Origin: Cyrtodaria siliqua
Taxonomy: Eukaryota > Mollusca > Bivalvia > Adapedonta > Hiatellidae
NCBI GenBank assembly: GCA_037043455.1
Contig: JAWPHD010004505.1
Span: 62,001-126,000 of the forward strand
Length of the DNA stretch: 64,000 nt
Reading direction: 5' to 3'
Shown here: positions 33,371 to 43,925 of the stretch, piece by piece
Position numbering within the stretch: the stretch's first letter is position 1
Layout: each line of letters starts with the position of its first letter
Position numbers and translations under genes: made by a program
Notes under the pieces: generated by a model
What the model was told of the DNA's origin: nothing
Databases searched by the model: none
The model's input: the letters and a program-made list of their open reading frames with translations, nothing else

Positions 33371-33504
33371 CATGGCGTAACACATGCTCTATGATGTATG
33401 AGAGTTTTTTTGGTTTACAATGTATCATGTATTTTATGCACAAACATTCAATTATTTTAGACTTCTAACAATTATAATATATTCCATAATAAAAGGCTAC
33501 TTAC

Positions 33505-33921
33505 TTGAAGCAATGTAGAATGTAGGAGGGTTTATTATCTCATACTGGTCCTTCCCTGGAAAGTTGACAATCACTGTACACTGAAACTTCAGGGGGTTTG
33601 TATATTCTCTGTTAGCATCATACTGGGTAAGGTTGTATTTCATAGATGCTCTTCTCGAGTATTAACAATCTACTGCAGTTTCGGATAATAAAACATCATC
33701 AGATGTACCGGCTGGGGGTATGTACGGGACAAAACCTGGCATCGATTCTGGCGTTTTTCTCCATTTTATGGTAGATGATCTGTCGCTACCAACATTTCTC
33801 TCACATGTAATATTTACCTAATCGCCCACTTGGAACTCTGCAGGGCTTTGTTCCGTGCCACTTGGTTAATTAATTGAAACTCCATTCTTCTGAGCCGACA
33901 TCGTTATGACAGATGGATAAG
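33505..33921 (-). pseudogene. Ig-like domain exon with three in-frame stops (phase 1-1)
   Basis: Minus strand. Acceptor 'atattttcag' ends at 33922; donor gtaagt starts at 33504. The exon is 417 bases, phase 1 at both ends, with no indels. The conceptual domain has VNITCERN (first Cys), STIKWRKT (core Trp) and LKFQCTVIV (second Cys), then a final strand FYIAS. Stops at 33868 (TAA), 33820 (TAG) and 33664 (TAA) break it. It differs in type from the exons at 7.2 and 41.8 kb, so the gene alternated at least two Ig types. Lack of indels suggests recent loss, or a purely point-mutational decay. It is flanked on both sides by PLE fragments that inserted into the introns. The gene's function cannot be named. 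Confidence 0.75.
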
Positions 33922-34009
33922 CTGAAAATATATTTGTTTAAGTCATTTATAAAGAACTAGAAATGGACAAGCGCATGCCCTGGTAAAAATATGGAGGGAG
34001 AAACGTGGT

Positions 34010-34505
34010 GCCCATTGGGACGGTGGCGTTTGATGTTTGTCTATTATCGTTCTTGTCGTGCCCTTAATGGTTTATTCCCTTGTTGCTCTGGCTTCTGCCA
34101 AGTCATTGAGTACCTTCATTGTGGCTTTCTATGCTATTGTTTTTTTTGTATTATATTTACACCAGCATGTTTGCGTTTTACTTATATTGCCTATTGATGC
34201 TGCCTTGTTGGTTAGAGATTAGATCATGGCGGGGATTTCTTTATTTACACTGTCCTGTTTTAATGGGATGACAGTAGGGTAAGCGTGAGGTTTGGTGCAC
34301 CCTAGAACCGGTTTAAAACCCCAGTGGCCTACTTTGCCACTGACCGTTCCAAGGCGGTAGCCCTATTGTCAACCCTTTTGTGTTTGTGATGTCGTTTGCA
34401 TTTAATATTACTTTTGCCTTCTTGTTTGTCTGTTTGCATGTTTGTTTTTGTGTTTTGTGGTTGACTGTCCTCCTTGAATGCTACTTTCACTGTCCAATCT
34501 TTGTA
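34010..34505 (+). mobile_element. PLE 3'/terminal fragment
   Basis: Starts with 'ggacggtggcgtttgatgtttgtctat' as at 33190 and runs through a terminal region (34240-34500) that includes 'caaggcggtagccctattgtcaaccc'. The inverted counterpart is at 43926-44275. It is separate from the 31.3-33.4 kb copy: the Ig exon lies between them. Confidence 0.65.
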
Positions 34506-36609
34506 AGTGGTGCACAGAAAACCGTTTAAAGAAGGAAAATGGAGCGGTGTTCGAGATGAATAGATCGCGTGATGGAGGAAATGTTTGCAAAGCAGTGTAA
34601 ATATACAAATATGTGAATTGTAGTCGCTCTTTATTTAAAGAGCAATAAGTTGCAAAATAGTATAACATGCAAATAATAATCACTACAGCACCAAACTTAC
34701 TTGAATTACTTGACCAAAGAAGCATAAGCTACGTTTGAAATCATTGACTTCTGTTTATAAACATTTTGGCCAACATACAAAAAAGTATCAATTTGTTTTC
34801 TTCAAATTACTGGAAATCTCATGAGATGGCAAATATACTGCGTAGCAAATGTTTAAAGGCGATGGTACGTTTTTGCACCAGCAGGACAATACATAGGATA
34901 GAAATATCTTACAATGAAAAGGACTTAGAGCTTAAAATTACTATGCCAAAATAATTGGAAAATTTGTGAATGTGAAAGCGAATTCAAATTTTCATACAAA
35001 AGAACACAAAGTGCGAGAAAAGAAGTGTTACTGTAAATTCGGATTTATTCCCGAGAGTTTTAGTTTTGTGTACTTTTGCGAATGACATCCTTTGCAAATT
35101 GAAAACTTCGCGAAAATATTTACCGACTTGCATTTTTAGAATGAATCCTGCATTTATATATCTTATATGTTATGATCAATAATACACTTTTACTTGTCGG
35201 GTAGAGTGTTTAAAATGGTATAAATGGCTTGTACCAAACATACACACTGTGGCAAGTAATAGCTTTGTTACGGTTTTTGTATCACTTCTTATAATAGATG
35301 ATGAAGCCTGTTATTCGTGGGAGAAATATGCCAATAAGTAGATAAAATGCAAAACAAAGCGTCTTCTGAGGAAGAAATAATAAAACGGTGATAAGCCCGT
35401 AAGCCGGCTTGCGAATTCATGATTTCAGGAAAAAAATCTGACATTCATAATTCGCGAAACAAATATCTCACAAAAATGAAGTGATTTACAGTATCATGAA
35501 GCTATCCAATGAAGAGTTAAACAAATTTGAAAAGCTGCATGTACTGAGTTCACTTTTTATACTTGTATGATATAAAGGGACAATGTAGCTTTAGTAATTT
35601 GGTAGTATAGTCAGAAATGTTGAGTTAAATTTTCAGACCACATCTGTTTACATTGTGATTGTCACTGAACTTTTCTGAATGTGAAAAGTATGGAAAGGAT
35701 GTTCCTTTTTGTTCCTGTTTGTGAGGAATTTCATATCACACAGAATAGTTGTATGATACCCATTTGAACATACATTTGTTAAATGTGTCCGAGAGCAGTT
35801 GACAAAAGTAATTATGGTAGAAAAGTTGACCTTCAGGAATTTAAGGTGGAAATACTTTTAATCCACAATTACCGATATCAGAAATTCAATTCGTGATATC
35901 AGAAATGTTGGTAAAGTCGGTGTTTTTGTAAACATACCGTAATAAATGCGTCTTGTTATGACATTTAGACAAATCCATTTAGTTTACAAAATATGTTTTC
36001 TTTCTTTCTCTTTTACTGCTGGACTCCCCTTTTGGGTATTATTAGCGGGGCTTATAGTCACATTAGCGGGGCTTATAGTCACGTTAAATGACTGCTTCCT
36101 GCGTTTTTAACCAGTACATATGGATTTCGGAAAATTACTGAAGAATATAACCCCTGGTTGGACTCGAATCTATGACCTCCGGATTGGGAGTCCGATGCTT
36201 GAACCCCTCAAAAACTTCTGCTCCAAAAAAAGAGTGCAAAATATGCCCTATTTCAAGCATCTAAGTCTAAGTAAATCTAGCTTTATTTTGACTTTAAAAA
36301 TCATATGTTTTACTGACAGTGAGATGTACTGTACATTTAAGACGGATCAAAATGTATATACCTTTGCTTTGTTCGAAATGTGATCGTAAGCCTCCAGTGG
36401 ACATGTTGCCGGATCATCCAATTTTAAGAATTATTATACGATATTGTTTATATCGGACACAAACAGGAAAATCGGTAGAACCGATGGATGCTGCCCGACA
36501 TGTATCCTCAACTTATCATATGGCCTTTGTATCTCCCAGCAGTTTTCAATTTACATTTCCATTAATAGTTTTTGACTTATGCTTTGGGCTAGAATTACAA
36601 GTTTGAAAT
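34506..36609. other. no gene; contains one MITE
   Basis: AT-rich sequence. Apart from the MITE at 35031-35491 there is a short tRNA-like B box on the minus strand near 36160 that does not fold as a tRNA, and a 'gcggggcttatagtcac' tandem duplicate at 36045-36083. Confidence 0.4.
35031..35491. mobile_element. MITE with CTGTAAAT ends and TA target duplication
   Basis: 461 bp. Begins CTGTAAATTCGGATTTATTC, ends ...GTGATTTACAG, with TA directly outside both ends (35029-35030, 35492-35493). Inner words (TTTTGTG, TTCGCG) are also partly inverted. TA duplication suggests a Tc1/mariner-type source. Confidence 0.6.
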
Positions 36610-37665
36610 TACAAAGGGCAATAACTCTAATTTGAACAAAATTTGATTGTATATCTCTGCACTTTCTCTCATTGCCCTTTATCATTGTGTGAAGTTGCAT
36701 TTACCGTTCCATTAGTAGTTACTGAGTTATGCTACGGACATGAATTATAAGTATAAATTGCAAAGGGCAATAATTCTATTATGAATTAAGATAGAGTTAC
36801 GTTTTGTGCTCTACATTTCCACTCATTGCCCTTTATCAATGAGTGGAGTTTTATTAAAATCCAATGAGTGGTTTTTGAGTTATGCTCCGGACAAGAATTG
36901 TAAGTATAAAATGACAAAGTGCAATAAGTCTAATTTGGATGAAGAGAAAGTTATCGTTCTTGTGCTCTGCACTTCCTCTTAATGCCGTTTAACTTTGTGT
37001 TAAGTTTCATTTCAGTCCCATCAGCGGTTTTGAACTATACTTCCAAGCATAAAATTACAAAGGGCAATAACTCTTATTTAATTGATGACGGAGATTCGAT
37101 TCTTACACTCTACACTTACTCTTATTGCCCTCTATCATTGTGTGAAGTTATGCTCCGGACAAAAATTCAAAGTATAAAATTACAAAGGGTAATAACACTA
37201 ATTTGAATGAAGACAAAGTTACGGTTCTTGCATTCTTCACTTTCTCTCATTGCCCTCTATCATTGTGTGAAGTATCGTTGCAATCTCGTAAGTTTTGAAA
37301 TTAGCCTCTGGGCAAAAATTCTAAGCATAAAATTTCAAAGGGCAATAACTCTAATGTGAATGAAGACATAGTTACAGTTATTACACGTTGCACTTCCTCT
37401 AATTGCTTTCTATCATTGTATGACGTTTCATATTTGTCTCTTAAGTAGTTTTGAAGTTATGATCCGGACAAAAGTTCTAAGTATAAAATTACAAAGGGCA
37501 ATAACTCTAATTTGAATGATGACAGGGATACGGTTATTGCACTCTGCAGTTCCTTTCATTGCCCTCTATCATTGTATGCAGCTTCATTATAGTATCATAA
37601 GTAGTTTTGAAATTATGCTCTGGACAAAAGTGGGACGGACGGAAGGACAACGCGGCGACTATATG
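36610..37665 (+). repeat. seven tandem ~150 bp units
   Basis: 'aaagggcaataactctaatttgaatgaag' recurs near 36613, 36763, 36915, 37058, 37184, 37338 and 37494. Between copies lie 'ctcattgccctctatcattgtgtgaag' and 'agtagttttgaagttatgctccggacaaaa'. The run ends in a GACGGACGGAAGGAC tail (37632-37646) and 'gttccgccgaaaatttcgggaa'. This is a dispersed repeat with a tandem core. Open frames inside are by-products. Confidence 0.8.
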
Positions 37666-40600
37666 TTCCGCCGAAAATTTCGGGAAGCATAAACATATTT
37701 TCATGATGGGACACGGTTTAGACGAATTAATATACTCGATATTTTAAAAATCGATTTTTACAGGTTACACAACTATTTTTAGACAGCGAACTTGAAATCC
37801 ATAGACGGACGTTTTAAACGGGACGACTGCATTGACATTCTGACAAAGCGAGTCCTCAGCTAAGATGGCCTATTTTTGAGAAATCGTCGGTAATGTTATC
37901 TTTTTAGTAGCATAGATATAACATTGTATAATGCATAGCTCTCTTCAATCTAAAATGTAACATGCACGTTCCCACAATGTTTCAGGAAAATCAAAAATGA
38001 CACAACAATGCCACGGCGGTATTTAACAACTAAATAAAATTGTGTGTAAAAACAATATAAAAAAGATTTTAAGTTTTAAGCAACAAAATAAAATAATGTG
38101 TTTTTCCACGTGGTATTTTGGCAATTTTTAATTAATTTCTAAATGAAACGTAGCTGTGAGTCATAGCTCTTATGGCCTACCATAGAGATATGACGCGGCC
38201 TATTTGAAATGTAAGTAGAAGTACGGCATGACTCCGTACGCACTTTCCGGCATGGCTTCTGAAGACATCGCGCAATGCCTGCATAAACAACCGCCGTATT
38301 TCAATAGATTAAACCTTAAATACCGCACGTCAATGCATAACACTCAACAAAGAGGAGGATATAATGCAGATTCGATCATTGATTTTGTAGCTCCTGTATA
38401 TTTTATGGATGATTTTCTTGAATGCTGATTTTCTCATTAACAATCTTGAGTATTATGTGTATATGTATAGTCCCACGGAACAGTTTCATTCGATATTTAT
38501 ATTACGAACATTGTTCTAAGCATATGTATCTTATATTAAGAACATAGCTTATTAAGTGTTTTACTTAACTTCAAGTGAATATGATTGTTTTTCTCTTTCC
38601 AAATTTATATATTTACTAAATTAATTAACATCCAGTGTTTAATGTACAAACTATTCAACAATAGTTTTACTCAGAACGTGTTCTTTGCTACTCATTCATT
38701 TTGAATATGATGAGTATATACTCCTTACAGTAAAAAAACTATTTACAGCTCTGGATAGACTCCAACACATGAGACTGCACGGATAACAATGAAGTTATTT
38801 TGTTTAAATAGAATTATTTTTTTCATTTAATTTAGAATATATTAAAAACTTGGTTGTGTAATGTTTGTCAAATTAAGTGCTAAACCTTTGAATATAACAT
38901 TTGCTTTATTGTCATTATCATTGAATTCATTATTGTCATTAAATCGTTATTGTCATCAGTATTGTCATGGAACCATTTTTTGTCATGAATCATAGTTTGT
39001 TATAATAAATGAGTTAACTAGAGAGATATTTGTATTCTATTTTTCAATCATCAAGTCACATGGAAATGTATGTCAAAAAGGTTATTTTCATTTGGGTGTA
39101 ATTATCACCTTCAGTTCATAACATGATAAACCCTTATAGGTATCATGTTTCATCAAGAGATGTGGGGTGAAATTAATGAATATGTGTTGCTGCTAGTATG
39201 AAAGAGCAGCTGTTGTAAATTGTTAAATACTGGCTACTTCAAATAAGTAATAAACTGTATTTCTCTCAATAGAGCATATATGAACATTTAAAAGTGTTAA
39301 TTCTAGTAATAATTTTAGTAAAATAATGCCAATTATTTTGTGTTTTATAAGCTCAACATTACATATTGTCCATTTAATTTCATTTGAATGTTGTTTTCAA
39401 GCTTATCAACACATTATACATTATTTAGAGCCACCCCAGAGAGAGAGGAAGAATACACAGTAATCTGGAAACATGCCCTACTCTTACTATTCATATGGTT
39501 TCTTAATATGTTCAGACATTAATTATCGCTTAACTATTTATTCTTTTAATGAATCAATAGAAAGATTTTTTATTTGTTTAGTAACATATTTATTTCCAGA
39601 ATCTTTACACGTTTTTGGATCTAGAGAGATGACAAATCCAGGTGTTTACATTTTAATACCAGGCTTATCAGTGGCTGTCGAGTGAAATGTATATCATTGC
39701 TTCAGTTATCAGCCTGTCAACCTGTATTGCCTTTTAATCTAAGCATACTGGGAAAATGTCAATGCCTATTACAATTAATGTAATCTGGGAAACAGATTAG
39801 CACTCGCCCAGTCGCAGGTGGCGACCAAAAATATTCAAATCCAAAAACCGGCATGGGTGGTAATTCAATGAAAACATAATTTGAAGTTCGAGGATTTTAC
39901 CCTGCAGATTTTTTTTAGTTCCGTGAACTACATACTTTTGGCTCAAATAAATAGACAAACCCTAAACTAAATAATAATAAAACAAACTTTTGCTTGTTAT
40001 CTTCACGACAGTTTGTTGACTTTCATTTTCACTGCAAAAACAAAACAATGTTCGTGTTATAATTTGAAAGGTCAATCATTAGGTTGCACTTCCGGTTTTT
40101 GGATATTATAAAATGCGGCGCTTTTGATTAATAAATATAACAAAATAAAACATTCATTTAATGTCTTTTTTTAATCTTTTATTACAATAGTTTACATATT
40201 CTAATTATGTTTATTTATAACAACACTCATTTAAAATACTATTTATAATTTAATAGATAACTTGGACTATCCTTATTTTTCTGTCTGGCTCTTCGTGTTT
40301 TTCTTTAGAAAAGAAGGATCATGGAATTTACAACACTGAATACTGAGTTTGACTCTTGCGAGTAGACACTAACTTCGTGTTGGGGAATGAAAGATGTGTT
40401 TGTTTGATTTTGTCTTCGTTTGTTTTTTAAATAAATAATTCTATTGATTAAAAAGATCTTTATCAGTTCTAAAGTTTTTACAAAGTTTCCTTCCGAAGAT
40501 TAGTATAATAAAGCATTTAGTAAGTATACGTATACATAAATATACTTACTCCCAGAATAAAGTGACATGCGACACTCTGGGCTAATGATTCTGAATCTGG

Positions 40601-40759
40601 GCCCCTAACTTTTGCAAGCAAGGGGCCCAGCTGGCTCCTAATCCAAAATTGTTAAGCTTCATCCCTGAGTATTGTTGTGTACTGCTATAAAAGTGGACTG
40701 AAATTCTTAAACTTCAATAAATAGTAATTCTGTATTCTTCTATGTACATGTGAGCATGT
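37666..40759. other. no gene supported
   Basis: AT-rich. Short open frames exist at 38228-38428 and 39473-39685, with no domain, splice or homology signal I can recognise. 38888-38990 has an 'attgtcatt' minisatellite-like stretch. 40560-40680 resembles repeat debris. Confidence 0.4.
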
Positions 40760-41487
40760 GTGAAATTTGGAGACAGTACATGTATGTGAAGAGACTACTG
40801 ATCTTTTAATTTAACACACTTTAACACATATGTTTTGGTTAAGAACAAAGAACAAAAGTTATAAGAATTTAATGCACTTTAACACAATTTTTTTTGGAGA
40901 AGGTACATGTATTTGAGAGGCAACTGACCCTGGTCAGTTGGAGGCTGATAGTTACTGTAATATGAAGATCAATAACCTGTGATGTTATATATGAAATTTG
41001 AACACTCTACTCTAAAGGACTACAAAGTTATAAGAACTTTAACGCAAAATTTAACCAAAACCTTAACAAAAATCTTAACCAAAACCCTAACAAAAATCTT
41101 AACGCTAACATATTGCATTGTAACTTTCTTGTCCTTGGGAGTAGAATTTCATATATAATGTCCTGGTCATTGTCCTTCTTAATGCCAATAACTTCCAGCC
41201 CTCCAACTGACCCTGGGTCGGAGTCAAGGTCACTTAAATAGATGTACCGTCAATATTTGAGTTAAAAATTGCTGACGGTACATGTATTTAAGTGACCTCG
41301 ACTCGGACCCAGGGTCAGTTGGAGGGCTGGAAATTATTGGCATTAAGACGGACAATGACCAGGAGGTTATATATGAAATTTGAACATTCGATCCCAAGGA
41401 CAAAAAAGTTATAATACAATATGGGGTCGAGCCCGCCAAAATTATCGGCGACTATGTCTCGCTTTTTTTTAAAAGGCGAGACAAAAA
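40760..41487. mobile_element. repeat with direct and inverted units ending in a pearl-like hairpin
   Basis: A unit of ~190 bp (ggtacatgtattt...ggtcagttggagg...gttatatatgaaatttgaac) occurs at about 40900-41045, inverted at 41109-41260, and direct again at 41275-41422. The sequence ends in 'ggcgactatgtctcgctttttttt aaaaggcgagacaaaaa' (41448-41487), the same hairpin end as the pearl-like elements at 9.6 and 51.2 kb. 41041-41110 holds TTAACCAAAACC-type repeats. Confidence 0.65.
41109..41422. repeat. 314 bp imperfect palindrome
   Basis: Arms of about 150 bp pair at close to 90% (e.g. CCAGCCCTCCAACTGACCC with its complement GGGTCAGTTGGAGGGCTGG). The centre lies near 41265. Confidence 0.85.
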
Positions 41488-41779
41488 TAAAGATAAATTA
41501 GTATAATCACATTTTGCTATATCGATAATGAATTCAACGTTATTTGAATGTACATGTATGCTTATCAAAATCAATGAATATTTGAGATTGAACGGATTCA
41601 CAGCTGTAGATAAGCTGAGATTTTTAGTATTTTACTCATACCATTCCAATTATAGAAAATGTATGTCAAAATTGCCTGTAATATGTAGACGTTAAGTTAG
41701 TTGTTTTAGCCAAATAAATTCTGTGAAGTCAATTGCTGGTAGTAAATTACTAGATTTATAAATAAATAGTTAGCTCACC

Positions 41780-42219
41780 TCTGACAGTAAGGTTCTGGAA
41801 TGCCTCATCAATTTCGCTTTTACTAGTGTCCTTCTCTTTGTAGCCCACTTTACACTGATATTGTCAAACGTCGTTGCAGGATAAATCGACAGTGCTGAAT
41901 GTAAGTACTAGAAAACTAATATCTGTGGAAGATTCAACGTCTTTGAGTTCACCGGTCACATCTACGCTTCTAATGGCAGTCGTTAGATCATTTGGAGGAT
42001 TATCTACTAGCTTTGCAGTCTTATCTCTTATTGTTATTTCGGCTATTACTTTAAGGCCACTACTGGATGTTCGGTCCCACCCTGTGTAACGAAGTATTTG
42101 TATCTCAATGACATAGTATATCGGTAGGTTAGATGATGGTCCGCATTATATGGTGGATGTGGGTGGTGTCGGGACTGTTAACACAACATTCTGTGGTATT
42201 ATCAATTCTGCACCAGAAA
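41780..42219 (-). pseudogene. Ig-like domain exon with two stops and a frameshift
   Basis: Minus strand. Acceptor 'ttatatttcag' ends at 42220; donor gtgagc starts at 41779. The conceptual exon parallels the one at 7218-7646: VVLTVP, VIEIQILR, DISFLVLTFSTVDLSCNDV, QYQCKV and, after a one-base loss near 41820, EAFQNLTV. TAA at 42148 replaces a residue just before the first Cys. TGA at 41866 replaces the Gly of D-x-G-x-Y-x-C. 440 bases are present where 441 would keep phase 1-1. It is a paralogue of the 7.2 kb exon, and the order on the minus strand is type A (42.2 kb), type B (33.9 kb), type A (7.6 kb). Pseudogene status is firm for this exon; whether the whole gene is dead is inferred. Confidence 0.75.
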
Positions 42220-43925
42220 CTGAAATATAACAAAATACATTTGTTTTAAATAAATATATAAATATGTTGAATGCATGTTAAACAAGAACACGCAATTATC
42301 CATTTAGCTTTGGGTTAGAACCTTTTATCGCTGTTATGTATACGAACAGCAAACTAACCATTTGTATGGTCAGACCTACACTGTGACACAAAGAAATACA
42401 CGATTTACAAATACATTGTGCATCAGATCCAAAACAGACTACAAAATGTATTAGTAATAGCATCTTCACTCTGAAGCGATTTACTTAGAGGACAATGATA
42501 ATATTTATGTATTATTTTAAACCTAAATGGCCAGACAATACATTAATTTAAGGAGATGAATTTATATGCGTTTTACCGGAAGCTTATTTTTAAATTCTAT
42601 CCATGTGTGATATTTATTTTGTCCACCATATTTCTTGAATATATATTGTTTAAACTAAATCCTTCGTCTTCTTGAGATGTGATACATAAGACGCAAATAT
42701 TAACTAAGCTTTATTGGTCTCTGTGTAGGTATAGCATAAGAACCAGAAGTAAAAAAGTATCCTCCGTGTAGAGTAAATCAGGTTATTCCGGTAAGTAGGC
42801 ATTGGGTTTAACGGTGTACAAACGTGTCTTAACAGGGCAAGTCAGTCTATAACGTAGCTCAATGTCAGCCAGTGACCTAGTTTTGATATTGGTATGTTTG
42901 ACAGTGTCGTAGGCATTAAACTTTTTAATATAGCTAAAAACACAGGAAGTTCATAAAATTATGTCAAGGTCACTAGTGTGTTTTGGTACAAGTATTTACT
43001 TGTTTATTCACCAGTGTTCTATATAAAAAGTTTGAAGAATGAATTAAAATGTGTTTATCGATTAATATCGTGACTTAGGAACTGGGTATGGCTTAATATA
43101 ACTGTTGACTAGAATAAGCCCATAAAGTAGGTCAATGTCAGCAATTGCGGTCTACATGTTGTAGTAATGTGTAATACTCGTCAAAAGGAAGTGGATACTA
43201 TTCATGTAGGTCTTGTGAATCCGGTATTATGCTGTCCTACTTGTTGCTGTAGTAACGCACAATTTACCTTGACATTAAATAAATGTCATTGAGCGTAAAA
43301 GTAGGTCAATGTGCCATATGCATGGTAAACTAGCAACATAATACCTAAGAGGCAAATCCCTCGAAGTTGCGTTGCTTTAGCAATACAATTAACTTATTTA
43401 AAATTAGTTAAAACTAAAGTGTGAGAAACGCAAAAGCTTAATAGGTCGCTGACAAACTAGCCATCTATTTATGTCATCATTGCATGATTTTGCGCTTCTG
43501 GTCATGAATCATAGTTTTTTAAAGTGTTTTTTTGCCTTCTATTGACTATTAGTTGTTGTGTCCCTTTAATAATAAAATGAATCCAGTTAGGTGTCTACAA
43601 CAACAACAACATGTTGGCTATGTGCCATACACATTTAGGTGTTATTTTATGTCTGCGCATTTATGAAACAGTTACATATTCAACCGCACCATGTGTAAAT
43701 TTATTTCCATTACACTGACTGACAGCCAATAACGTTTAATAGGATTAAAACACCAAACCCGCTTTACTCAAAAACATCTAGTCTCGATATAGAACCATGT
43801 GTATAAGGTATTTCTCGCGAAAACGCATCGCTTCATCTGCTTTAAACGGAAACTCAGAATCGATAGTTTTATTTTATTGTAGAACATCTAAAAGTATATG
43901 CAAAAATTGAACAGAAAATGTAACA
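42220..43925. other. no gene; intron-like AT-rich sequence
   Basis: Several 'gtaggtcaatgt' / 'aaggtcactagtgtgttttggtac' phrases (42840, 42890, 42965, 43130, 43300) suggest old repeats. 43598-43613 is a short (CAA)n run. No coding signal. Confidence 0.4.

Noticed and set aside
36146..36205. tRNA-like sequence on the minus strand (GATTCGAGTCC)
   Set aside because: It matches a B box and a possible anticodon loop, but the T and acceptor stems do not pair. At most a SINE or tRNA relic.
38228..38428. 66-codon open frame starting MTPYALSGMASEDIAQ
   Set aside because: No splice sites, neighbours or recognisable family; length is expected by chance.
43598..43613. (CAA)n and other short simple repeats, including candidate CRISPR-like spacing
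   Set aside because: Ordinary microsatellites in a eukaryotic sequence; no repeat-spacer structure.
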